Part shown: piece by piece, positions 22,747-29,574 of the stretch
How positions within the stretch are numbered: position 1 is the stretch's first letter
Layout: each line of letters starts with the position of its first letter
Source of the DNA: a virus
Length of the DNA stretch: 29,689 nucleotides
IMG/VR virus record: IMGVR_UViG_3300031657_000006
Coordinates: 1-29,689 of that record
Direction: 5' to 3' (one strand)
The notes under the pieces: generated by a model
The model's input: the letters and a program-made list of their open reading frames with translations, nothing else
What the model was told of the DNA's origin: nothing
Database searches by the model: none
Made by a program: the position numbers and the translations under genes

Positions 22747-23496
22747 TTATGAAAGGATATTTTGAAACCCACCTAATGGCATCTTCTTCTTTGGTGGTAA
22801 TCCTTTTAATCCTCTAATATCTTTTTTCATTTTATACATGTTCCTATCGCGAACGGTCCTACCAATAAAGTTTCCAATTGCTTTAATAGGAGCAGTATTC
22901 TCATCATAGGTATTCCGCTGTATATATCCAGATGCTGTCTTTTCAGGGTTCTCTTTTTCTTTCAAGTCCTTTTTAGCCTCTTTTTGTTTTCTATCTCTTG
23001 TACCAGTAGAATATCCGCCCCAATAGCCTAATGACCCAGGCATAAGCAAATGCCTAAGCAATTTTTCATTAGGTTTTAGTTGGCTTTCATCTATTTCTAC
23101 ATCTTCTGCTGCATGTCTTTTCCCCATTGAATATCCTATCATGCTTGGTATTCCAAACATACCTAAGTCAATCGATGGGCCTATTATCGCTTCTTTTTTC
23201 AGATCCCCTCTTTCTTTCCTTCTTATATTCTTTATCTCACCCTTGCGAGACATATTGCGACCAGTTACTCCACCAACAAGAGCTCCTGTCGCCATCATCG
23301 GGGATATAGCAGCCATGGCTGCCAATGGGTTTCTTTTAAACATCATTGCGCTAAGCAATCCTCCTCCCGCTCCGCCAAGCAAAGCACCTCCTGCTGCACC
23401 ACGGTGTCCAGCTCTATTAACACGCTCAGTAGCCTCTATTTGATTCAAAGTTGAATTCTCATACGCAATCTTTATGATCATTCTTGAACATTTCAT
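22747..23496 (-). CDS. MKCS-leader basic glycine-rich protein (249 aa)
   Basis: Starts MKCSRMIIKIAYEN, a leader variant with Ser for Pro, after AAAGGAG. Two or three glycine/alanine-rich hydrophobic segments follow: about 32-53 (GAAGGALLGGAGGGLLSAMM) and about 58-78 (LAAMAAISPMMATGALVGG). A basic linker, a second hydrophobic patch around 105-120 (IDLGMFGIPSMIGYSMG), and a charged tail with EKTAS are then seen. It is the largest of the leader-bearing proteins. Many Gly and Met residues and a net positive charge suggest membrane insertion or pore formation. It lies at the end of a block of four small genes and before the 693-residue structural gene. Family unrecognised. Confidence 0.65.
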   Translation of the reverse strand: MKCSRMIIKIAYENSTLNQIEATERVNRAGHRGAAGGALLGGAGGGLLSAMMFKRNPLAAMAAISPMMATGALVGGVTGRNMSRKGEIKNIRRKERGDLKKEAIIGPSIDLGMFGIPSMIGYSMGKRHAAEDVEIDESQLKPNEKLLRHLLMPGSLGYWGGYSTGTRDRKQKEAKKDLKEKENPEKTASGYIQRNTYDENTAPIKAIGNFIGRTVRDRNMYKMKKDIRGLKGLPPKKKMPLGGFQNILS

Positions 23497-23561
23497 ATTT
23501 TCTCCTTTACGCCATATTTATTACATCTATTCCTAAATTCTCTGTTCTATCATAATAGTTC

Positions 23562-23900
23562 CTATAATACTTTCATTGGATTTTTTGTTACTGCTTTTAA
23601 TGATTTCTTCAAGGGATTTTTAAGACTATTTGCATACATTAAACTAAACGCAGTATTAAGAGGTTTTTTTACCATCTTCTTGCCAACGCCAAGCAATATC
23701 TTACCAACTACCGCTTGTTTTATGCTTCTTGGTATTTTTTTTCTTTTAGTTTTAGCAAAATCTCTTATCTGGTCCATTGTCATACCACCTTCATATATAC
23801 GCTTAGCTGATCCTCTTAACTTACCAGGATCTAGTTCACCTTTTCTTGAAGCATAGGCCATTGCCATGGCGCGCTGTTGATTTTTACTTACCGCTGGAAT
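23562..23900 (-). CDS. DUF3008-like small basic phage protein (likely ATT start)
   Basis: A 112-residue, lysine-rich protein. The segment S-K-N-Q-Q-R-A-M-A-M-A-Y-A-S-R-K-G-E-L, then an Ala-Lys part and D-F-A-K-T-K-R-K-K-I-P, matches the pattern I know from DUF3008-type small phage proteins (S-K-x-Q-Q-R-x-M-x-x-A ... F-A-x-T-K-x-K-x-L-P). The matching region begins 11 codons upstream of the first ATG, with I-P-A-V-S-K. No ATG, GTG or TTG exists there; an ATT at 23898-23900, behind a weak AGGG, would give the expected M-P-A-V-S-K start. The C-terminal half is longer than I expect for the family and basic. DNA-binding or internal head protein is a reasonable guess. Confidence 0.7.
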   Translation of the reverse strand: MPAVSKNQQRAMAMAYASRKGELDPGKLRGSAKRIYEGGMTMDQIRDFAKTKRKKIPRSIKQAVVGKILLGVGKKMVKKPLNTAFSLMYANSLKNPLKKSLKAVTKNPMKVL

Positions 23901-23908
23901 AATATACC

Positions 23909-24304
23909 CTAAGCAGGATTCTTTTTGTACCAGTCTTTTGATGCCATTATAGCTTTTTCTGCATTCTCTTCATTACGTCCAGGAAGAGCTTTATTTTTTA
24001 ATCTATTCACATCTTGTAATGTTTTTGCACCAACTCCCATTAATGCTCCAATGCCACCCCTTCTAATAGCAGTACCAACCCCTCTCGATGGATCTTTTCT
24101 AATTGCCGCTATTGATGCTAATAACCCCACTAACCCGCCTCCTATAGCGGCAGGGCCAACCCCAGTACCCAAGTATGAATCTTCTTCCTTGTTATATATT
24201 TTCTTAGCCTTTGCCATAGATATATTGGGATTTTCTTCTATAGCGTTCTCAAGATCATACCGCATTTCCCCAGCTTTCTTAACTATTACTATTGGACATC
24301 TCAT
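23909..24304 (-). CDS. MRCP-leader basic glycine-rich protein (131 aa)
   Basis: Starts MRCPIVIVKKAGEM, a leader variant, at an ATG overlapping the previous stop (ATGA) with GGAGAG before it. After a charged helix (residues about 16-45), one glycine-rich hydrophobic segment (about 48-66, VGPAAIGGGLVGLLASIAAI) and a basic stretch with a second Gly-rich patch (RRGGIGALMGVGAKT) are seen. The C terminus is helical and mixed in charge (EENAEKAIMASKDWYKK). No enzyme motif is present. It resembles the neighbouring leader-bearing genes in layout though not in sequence. The group is most simply explained as packaged or membrane-directed proteins. Confidence 0.65.
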   Translation of the reverse strand: MRCPIVIVKKAGEMRYDLENAIEENPNISMAKAKKIYNKEEDSYLGTGVGPAAIGGGLVGLLASIAAIRKDPSRGVGTAIRRGGIGALMGVGAKTLQDVNRLKNKALPGRNEENAEKAIMASKDWYKKNPA

Positions 24305-24678
24305 GCTCTCTCCTTTAATCTATTTGTTTCTTTTTCCTGTAAGAATTCTTTTTTAACCTTACTACCGGCACGGTGTGCAAGATACCCTGAGCCTAGTGCA
24401 AGTACCGCTCCTAATCCAGCCATGGTTCTACCACCAACCCTACCCTTTCTCAATAGTGTATGCTGAACTCTATTAAAAGAATATGGGCCAAATCTTGTTA
24501 TGGGAGAAGTATTGTGATGTATTTTAGCCCCACCAGATAATACACCATATAGTCCTGCAGCATGTGGCACCGCCCATGGCCATCCTTTTTTTAATTGTCT
24601 TCCTTTAAGCTTATCACTTTCTGCTGGAGTTAATGTTACTTCTTCAGCCATTTTTATAACATTTTTCGGACATTTCAT
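24301..24678 (-). CDS. MKCP-leader basic protein with C-terminal hydrophobic segment (125 aa)
   Basis: Starts MKCPKNVIKMAEEV after AAGGAG, the first gene of this small-protein block and 80 bases after the sugar cassette. The middle is basic and aromatic (residues about 30-70, including WPWAVPHAAGLYG), and a glycine/alanine-rich hydrophobic helix follows near residues 86-103 (MAGLGAVLALGSGYLAH). The C-terminal end is very basic and acidic alternately (KVKKEFLQEKETNRLKER). No known family. Its stop overlaps the next gene by four bases, and the spacer before it carries TTGACA and TTTATAGAAA-type elements. Confidence 0.65.
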   Translation of the reverse strand: MKCPKNVIKMAEEVTLTPAESDKLKGRQLKKGWPWAVPHAAGLYGVLSGGAKIHHNTSPITRFGPYSFNRVQHTLLRKGRVGGRTMAGLGAVLALGSGYLAHRAGSKVKKEFLQEKETNRLKERA

Positions 24679-24702
24679 TATCTACTCCTTATGAAATCCT
24701 TT

Positions 24703-24752
24703 CTACATTTCTATAAATGAGATATTAATATTTTATAATATCTTTTGTCAAC
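24703..24752 (-). promoter_or_regulatory. Promoter-like spacer before the small-protein block
   Basis: This 80-base spacer holds a minus-strand TTGACA (about 24747-24752) and a TTTATAGAAATGTAG element (about 24703-24717) that resembles sequences at 17896-17920 and 29569-29590. There is no good TATAAT at 17 bases from the TTGACA. A start of transcription for the small-protein block is plausible but unproven. Confidence 0.3.
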
Positions 24753-24758
24753 ATATTA

Positions 24759-25808
24759 TTATTCAAGTAATCCTCGATATAGTTTATCCCACATATCTGC
24801 GACCACCCTATAGCTATGGAAATTATCACAGAATTCTTTTGTTTTACGCGATATTTCTAATAGGTCCGAGTCTAATAACTTCTGGAATGCTCTATAGCAT
24901 GACACTTTATTGCTTGAATGAAAGTATCCCATAGGATGTTTCCTAGTAATCTTCCCATCTGATTGTTTCATTGCATCTCTACATATATGACATATTGTAG
25001 GTATCCCAAATTGCATAGCCTCTAATGCAGAGTTCCCATAGAATCCACATCCTGTTTGATCAAAGAATACATGGGCACTCTTTTTAATTTCTACACATCT
25101 CTCAAATGGCACTTTATATATTAATTCGACCTTTATATTGTATCCGTTCTTCCTTAACTTTTCTATTACAGGGAAGAATATATCATCAGTACCCTTTTTT
25201 TTCCTACTTGATGGTGAGTGTGCGATAACTATTTGTCCGTCAGGTGGGGTAAAAGTATTTTCATGGCTTTCGCTATCAATTGCCTGCTGTGTGTAAATAC
25301 CTTTATACCCATCATAGTTTAATTCGGCAGTCAAAGCAGTCCTTAGGTCTGCTTTCATGTAGTGTTCAAAGCCAAACCATGCCTTAGATATAGCGTGGTT
25401 ATCTAATCCTCTCCTAAATCCACTTCCACCCACAGTTACGATAATTTTCTTATCCTTAGGTATCTTAATATATTTTTGCCAAATACGAGTAGGTGGTTCA
25501 TCACCCTTAAAATGTATAATATCGCAATCATCAACCAACCTTTGTATACGTCTACACGACAAGGCGACGGCTTTATCATATCGTTTTGCTTCATACCTTG
25601 AAGGTCTGCGTCTCCTTATACTTCTACCTTCTGCTCTTTTAACAACACCAGGAATAACCTTAGATAATACGTAATCAGACCCTCTTTTGGATTTCTTTGC
25701 AGTTATAAGAATAATTTTATGTTCAGGGTGATACTGCCTTATCGCGTCTCTTATACGCATACCTGAGCCAGCATAATCTGCCGTACTTAGCATCACTATT
25801 TTAGCCAT
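24759..25808 (-). CDS. GT-B glycosyltransferase (GT4-like)
   Basis: A 349-residue protein with a two-domain GT-B layout. The N-terminal Rossmann half opens AKIVMLSTADYAGSG, and a further strand reads KKIIVTVGGSGFRRG. The C-terminal half has I-A-H-S-P-S-S-R-K-K-K-G-T-D and the donor-binding region G-F-Y-G-N-S-A-L-E-A-M-Q-F-G-I-P-T, which corresponds to the E-x7-E area of GT4 enzymes, with A-M in the middle. I start it at the ATG overlapping the upstream stop as TGATG behind GGAGA; a TTG one codon earlier would add a residue. It would transfer a sugar from a nucleotide-sugar donor. It pairs with the next glycosyltransferase. Confidence 0.8.
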   Translation of the reverse strand: MAKIVMLSTADYAGSGMRIRDAIRQYHPEHKIILITAKKSKRGSDYVLSKVIPGVVKRAEGRSIRRRRPSRYEAKRYDKAVALSCRRIQRLVDDCDIIHFKGDEPPTRIWQKYIKIPKDKKIIVTVGGSGFRRGLDNHAISKAWFGFEHYMKADLRTALTAELNYDGYKGIYTQQAIDSESHENTFTPPDGQIVIAHSPSSRKKKGTDDIFFPVIEKLRKNGYNIKVELIYKVPFERCVEIKKSAHVFFDQTGCGFYGNSALEAMQFGIPTICHICRDAMKQSDGKITRKHPMGYFHSSNKVSCYRAFQKLLDSDLLEISRKTKEFCDNFHSYRVVADMWDKLYRGLLE

Positions 25809-26788
25809 CAACGTCTCCTATAGGTATTAATAACCCCTCTAACTATATTGTCTAACTTATCTGCTGCTTCACCATATGTAAATATATATTCATTAGATTT
25901 TTTACATTTTAATAATTTTTGACATTTTTTAATTAAATCATCACGATCAAAATCTGTAAAAGCTATACATTCTTTACCTCCTCCCCATTCCATTAAAGCG
26001 TCATAGTTACCAGACAACACAGGGATATTTGCAGATAAATAATCATTTAGTTTATTAGGTAATGCTGTATTTGCAACGCCATCATGATTAATTATTATAA
26101 CGCCTATGTCATATTGAGAAAGTTCCGATGTTAAATCATAAGGAGATACAGAATCATGAAAATATACACGAAGTTTTTTGTAGATATCATATTTACTAAC
26201 CGAGGAAGAATATATATGCACATTAATAAAATCTATAGAAGCAATCTTTTTCAATGTTTCAAATATATTTCTATGATGATCATTGATATTAGTTATAGTC
26301 CCTTCATAAACTATGTTTATATACCCATTTAGTAGTCTTGGCATTATATGTTTTGGTAAAAAGTCTGCATGAATTCCATTCCTAAATACACAAGTTGATT
26401 TTACCCCCATACCGTTAGCAATCTTTTCCTGCTTATTGCTAACAAAAGCACAAAGATCAGCAGCCTTCATATGCTCTATTTCTCTTGGTTTATTAGAATT
26501 TATGCTTTTAATGTCTCCAACTGCTTGTATTATTGGACACCCTGCGTTTTTATAAACTATGTCCTTTGACCATGGGTTAAATATTATACAACAATCATAC
26601 TCTTTATAATTTTCACGCCCAGTAACCTTTATCCGTTTAAATTTATCCCAGTCTAACCCTATCCCAAAAGTTCTTGTATATCCAACGGTCACTGTATGGC
26701 CTAATTCTGAAAGAGTCCTAGCCCACTTATATAATCTAATGGCCGGTCTATATTGTATTAAAATAATACTTAATATTTTCTTATCCAT
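25808..26788 (-). CDS. GT-B glycosyltransferase, second of the pair
   Basis: A 326-residue GT-B-type protein. It opens with a hydrophobic strand (KKILSIILIQYRPAIRLYKW) followed by S-E-L-G-H-T-V-T-V, typical of the acceptor half. The second half has Y-E-G-T-I-T-N-I-N-D-H-H-R-N and A-L-P-N-K-L-N-D-Y-L-S-A-N-I-P-V-L-S-G, the pattern of the donor-sugar site in GT4-type enzymes, with P-N-K-L near the usual glutamate region. Acceptor and sugar cannot be read from sequence. The ATG overlaps the LicD-like stop by eight bases and the following transferase overlaps it in turn, so the three are coupled. Confidence 0.8.
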   Translation of the reverse strand: MDKKILSIILIQYRPAIRLYKWARTLSELGHTVTVGYTRTFGIGLDWDKFKRIKVTGRENYKEYDCCIIFNPWSKDIVYKNAGCPIIQAVGDIKSINSNKPREIEHMKAADLCAFVSNKQEKIANGMGVKSTCVFRNGIHADFLPKHIMPRLLNGYINIVYEGTITNINDHHRNIFETLKKIASIDFINVHIYSSSVSKYDIYKKLRVYFHDSVSPYDLTSELSQYDIGVIIINHDGVANTALPNKLNDYLSANIPVLSGNYDALMEWGGGKECIAFTDFDRDDLIKKCQKLLKCKKSNEYIFTYGEAADKLDNIVRGVINTYRRR

Positions 26789-27494
26789 GCAACCTTCTCT
26801 TAATCTTTTCTACACGCTTACATTCATTCATTTTAATAAACTTTAACCTGTGAACAGTATAATACACATCACTAGGGACCTTCCAATCCTCATACCATGT
26901 TTCAAGGCATAGTTTATATTTATTGGGTACCAAAAATTTATGCCCACCGATAACACCTTCTCTCTTCAATGGAAATATCCAATCCTTAGGTATTGATGAA
27001 TAATATCTTTCAGTACTCTTACCGTTGATAACATGCATACGAGGGAAGAAATTATATATACACTGGTGTTCCGAATTATTTGGATCTTCAAATGAAAGAT
27101 AAACATCATAAAACATATTCTTAAATCTTTCTGGAGGGGTTGACATGAATACAGTAAAACGTAAATGTCCCCACAACGATGTGGGCCTAGGGTTTAGTAT
27201 CATTCTATGATTAGGCATTTTCTTATAAACACCATCTATCTCATTTTTTAAAGACTTATAATCATTGTTGCCAGATTTTGCTACTATAGCAACGTCGATA
27301 TCCTTATCATACGATATTAAATCTTTATTCCTAATTCCAGACAGCAAGCCACCATATGACAAAAACATATCATACCCTAATCCATTAAGTTTTTGTTCTA
27401 ACACAACCAAGTTATTAATATAATTTTTCTTTTCCTTAGCAGTTAACTTGTTAAATTTATACCTAACTCTATTCTGCTCGTTACTAACCAACAT
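26781..27494 (-). CDS. LicD/fukutin-like nucleotidyl- or phosphotransferase
   Basis: A 237-residue protein with the LicD-family signature near residues 45-70: Y-G-G-L-L-S-G-I-R, then S-Y-D-K-D-I-D-V-A-I-V. The spaced aspartates (D63, D65, D67) are the metal-binding acidic residues of this nucleotidyltransferase superfamily, which adds phosphocholine or other phospho-groups to glycans. The rest has H-L-R-F-T-V-F and a charged C-terminal end. It is the first of a tightly coupled three-gene glycan cassette. It could modify phage glycoprotein, host surface glycan or a host lipid. Its spacer upstream has a palindrome and no convincing promoter. Confidence 0.8.
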   Translation of the reverse strand: MLVSNEQNRVRYKFNKLTAKEKKNYINNLVVLEQKLNGLGYDMFLSYGGLLSGIRNKDLISYDKDIDVAIVAKSGNNDYKSLKNEIDGVYKKMPNHRMILNPRPTSLWGHLRFTVFMSTPPERFKNMFYDVYLSFEDPNNSEHQCIYNFFPRMHVINGKSTERYYSSIPKDWIFPLKREGVIGGHKFLVPNKYKLCLETWYEDWKVPSDVYYTVHRLKFIKMNECKRVEKIKRRLHG

Positions 27495-27537
27495 TATAGC
27501 CGTCCTCTATTGCTTTCATTTTCTCCAATCAATCAAC

Positions 27538-27553
27538 CATATCTTTAGATATG
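27538..27553. repeat. Short palindrome before the LicD-like gene
   Basis: CATATC and GATATG flank a four-base centre, giving a perfect 6-base-pair inverted repeat in the 76-base spacer between the polyvalent gene and the LicD-like gene. It lacks a following T run on the minus strand, so it is not a terminator. It could be an operator or an mRNA hairpin, or chance in AT-rich DNA. Confidence 0.4.
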
Positions 27554-27570
27554 TATTTCCGAATATCCTG

Positions 27571-28953
27571 CTAAATTAGTTTGCCAGTAATAATAGCTAC
27601 CTTTACCGATTGTCCTTCTAGTGGTTTTTTAGCATTACCATTTTTAGACCACTCCTTAAATTGTTCAACAGTCAAAGAACTAATAGAACCAAGCCCGGTC
27701 CACCCTTTTTCATAATTAGATAGGTATGTTTTCTTAGCTTGTTCCTTGGTTAATGCACCTAAGACACATTTATGTTCATCAAATTTACCATTGAACATCT
27801 GATCTATTACAAATACTAGCTGGCTATCTGGATTATCACCAATAAAAATATCTATTTTGTCACCATCTCTCCCATCCTGTCCACTAGCAAGATACCCATA
27901 ATCATACTTCATTACAATAGACCATTCCTTACCATTACCAGACGTTCCTGATCTAGTTGACCCTCTAGGGTTTTCTATCTTTATAGTAAGCCCATTCCAT
28001 TGAAATGAGCCTTTCTTATAGTTTTCTGCTTCTATTTGTTTTTCTGACGGGTTTGTATTAGTATTTCTTCTAGCCGCAGCAATATCGGTTTTAATACCTG
28101 CTGTTTTAATTATTGCTCTTGGACATTTCATTGCCGTTTTTACGCCAGACATCTTCATTTTAATACTCTTATCAAGACTTATTCTTTTAAGCTTCAGTCT
28201 ACTTTTCTCTGTTGCCGTTAATTCATTTTTCCATTGCGTATAGCTTGCAAGCTCTGCTGGAGTCTCCCCGATCTGATTTCTCTTAGTTGGAGTAACACTT
28301 ATTTGTTTCGGATCTCTAGAATCCCAGAAATTTTCGTTATCAACCATAAAGTTTTCACCTTTATTATTCTTTACTAAATACAGATGCCCATCACCTACAT
28401 CGTCTAAAACTTTATATCCCTTAATATTATTTGGTAATAGTTCTTTAGGTAATCCTATTTGCGATTCACCTATTTCCTTATCCCACGGCCTCGCCTCATG
28501 CACAAGAGGTGGTTGCACCCTTTTAATTTTTGGAATAGAAAATTTAGATATAATATTTCTAAATAATGCCTCTTTTATGATCGTTTTTGGATAATCCATT
28601 GCCTGTTTTTCTTCGTTTCTATTAATAGCAGATCCTATAGCTAATGGCACACCAATCGCACCTGCTCCTACTCCAGCTCTGGTTCCCCAGATCTTCATAG
28701 TCTCATCCTTTATTACTTTATTTATGTTTTTTAAAGTAGTATTTGGTTCATATACAGAAGCCTGTACATTGGTAATATGTTTATTAATAAGTCTTCCTGG
28801 TTTTTTCTCAAATAGTGGATATTGCTTTTTTATAGCCTTTATTGCAAGTTCTGTATCTATTCTATTAGCATGCCCTTTGAGTCCCTTTATTCTTGAACCT
28901 GTTATTAGTTGTTTAAATCTTTTTATTTTAATCTTAGGTATTACTCCACCCAT
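27571..28953 (-). CDS. Polyvalent-type protein with pyrophosphatase-like domain and two internal leader copies
   Basis: A 460-residue protein. Residues about 300-440 match the inorganic-pyrophosphatase-like domain of phage polyvalent proteins: I-E-N-P-R-G-S-T-R-S-G (327-337), D-Y-G-Y-L (351-355), D-G-D-K-I-D-I-F-I-G (363-372) and V-I-D-Q-M near 383. Two leader-like segments lie inside it: M-D-Y-P-K-T-I-I-K-E-A (119-129), preceded by EKQA, and M-K-C-P-R-A-I-I-K-T-A (275-285), preceded by VKTA. Cleavage on both sides would yield three modules. The N-terminal module has a glycine-zipper segment near 90-111 (VGAGAIGV), and the central module (about 130-270) is basic with no named domain. The start has GGAGG. 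Polyvalent proteins are known to be carried in virions and delivered to the host. Confidence 0.82.
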   Translation of the reverse strand: MGGVIPKIKIKRFKQLITGSRIKGLKGHANRIDTELAIKAIKKQYPLFEKKPGRLINKHITNVQASVYEPNTTLKNINKVIKDETMKIWGTRAGVGAGAIGVPLAIGSAINRNEEKQAMDYPKTIIKEALFRNIISKFSIPKIKRVQPPLVHEARPWDKEIGESQIGLPKELLPNNIKGYKVLDDVGDGHLYLVKNNKGENFMVDNENFWDSRDPKQISVTPTKRNQIGETPAELASYTQWKNELTATEKSRLKLKRISLDKSIKMKMSGVKTAMKCPRAIIKTAGIKTDIAAARRNTNTNPSEKQIEAENYKKGSFQWNGLTIKIENPRGSTRSGTSGNGKEWSIVMKYDYGYLASGQDGRDGDKIDIFIGDNPDSQLVFVIDQMFNGKFDEHKCVLGALTKEQAKKTYLSNYEKGWTGLGSISSLTVEQFKEWSKNGNAKKPLEGQSVKVAIITGKLI

Positions 28954-29161
28954 TTATTACCTCCAAACATATTTTTTAATATCACGACTATATAACCTTC
29001 TAAAAATTACAAATAATATATTGTGTCAAGTCTTATCGACTGCGCTCTTTTTCTTGTTCTTCTTTTTGTTCTTTTATATTATATGAATTATTAAATGAAT
29101 TACTATACTTGAACAAAAGAGAGACTCTCCTTTGTAGTTAAGGGATAGGCAGCCTTGTTGT
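28954..29161 (-). other. Spacer with a decayed C-terminal coding tail
   Basis: This 208-base spacer is the longest in the window. In the frame of the winged-helix gene the reading continues past its TAA (29162-29164) and a second TAA (29138-29140), then stays open to a TAA at 29033-29035, encoding S-N-S-F-N-N-S-Y-N and then a Lys/Glu/Gln-rich end. That composition is typical of the low-complexity linker after HTH domains of phage replication proteins, so it may be a relic. A TTGACA (near 29023-29028) and GGAGG before the 460-residue gene are also here. No terminator hairpin of good quality is visible. Confidence 0.4.
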
Positions 29162-29497
29162 TTAGGACAACCCTAATTTCATATTACTCCTCAAGAATCG
29201 TTTTCTCCCATCAAACCCTGCTTGAGTTATTAAACCTCTCTTTTTTAGTTTCGATATCATTTTTGATACTCTCGTATTAGTAACGCCTAAAAATGTAGAA
29301 AAGTAATCATTAGACGCATAACATCCTTTGTCTTGGTCTAAGCTATCTATTTCGATTAGTAATAATTTCTCAGTCCACCCCAATGTATCATTAAAATATA
29401 ATTCTTTTGGTATCCATATACCCTTAAAGTCCCTGCTTAATAATTCTTTTTTCCTTTGTTCTTTAGTCATTTTAAATCTTCTTTCATTAGATTCCAT
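29162..29497 (-). CDS. Winged-helix (HTH_36-like) DNA-binding protein, probably truncated
   Basis: A 111-residue protein matching the winged-helix domain found at the N terminus of phage and plasmid replication proteins (HTH_36 type). It reads G-I-W-I-P-K-E-L-Y at 27-35, L-G-W-T-E-K-L-L-L-I-E-I-D at 39-51, and the recognition helix region F-L-G-V-T-N-T-R-V-S-K-M-I-S-K-L at 69-84. These domains usually precede a longer C-terminal part, which is missing; the in-frame continuation downstream is interrupted by two stop codons. It may be a functional small DNA-binding protein or the remains of a replication initiator. The ATG has GAGG about ten bases upstream. It lies between the TnpB end and the polyvalent gene. 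Confidence 0.75.
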   Translation of the reverse strand: MESNERRFKMTKEQRKKELLSRDFKGIWIPKELYFNDTLGWTEKLLLIEIDSLDQDKGCYASNDYFSTFLGVTNTRVSKMISKLKKRGLITQAGFDGRKRFLRSNMKLGLS

Positions 29498-29515
29498 TAT
29501 TTTATCCTCTTATGT

Positions 29516-29570
29516 TAGCTATTACTAATCCATTTTGCTTCTTAACATGTTCCATTATTATCAATAGCTA
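29516..29570 (-). repeat. Inverted repeat downstream of the TnpB-like gene
   Basis: TAGCTATT (29516-29523) and AATAGCTA (29563-29570) form 8-base arms around a 39-base centre, with a second short match (AAT with ATT) inside. It lies between the TnpB stop and the winged-helix start, where the right end of an IS200/IS605-type element and the end of its guide RNA would be expected. Confidence 0.4.
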
Positions 29571-29574
29571 CAAT

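Noticed and set aside
27490-27525. Eleven-codon open frame (MKAIEDGYNVG) with GGAG before it, overlapping the LicD-like start
   Set aside because: It is too short to support alone and could be a chance frame; a leader-peptide role has no further evidence.
29105-29135. GAGAGTCTCTC near-palindrome as a terminator for the winged-helix gene
   Set aside because: The loop would be only a few bases, the stem needs a bulge, and no convincing T run follows.
29033-29164. Stop-codon recoding, with TAA read as an amino acid
   Set aside because: TAA, TAG and TGA all end clear genes elsewhere in this window with the next ribosome site correctly placed, so the standard code holds.
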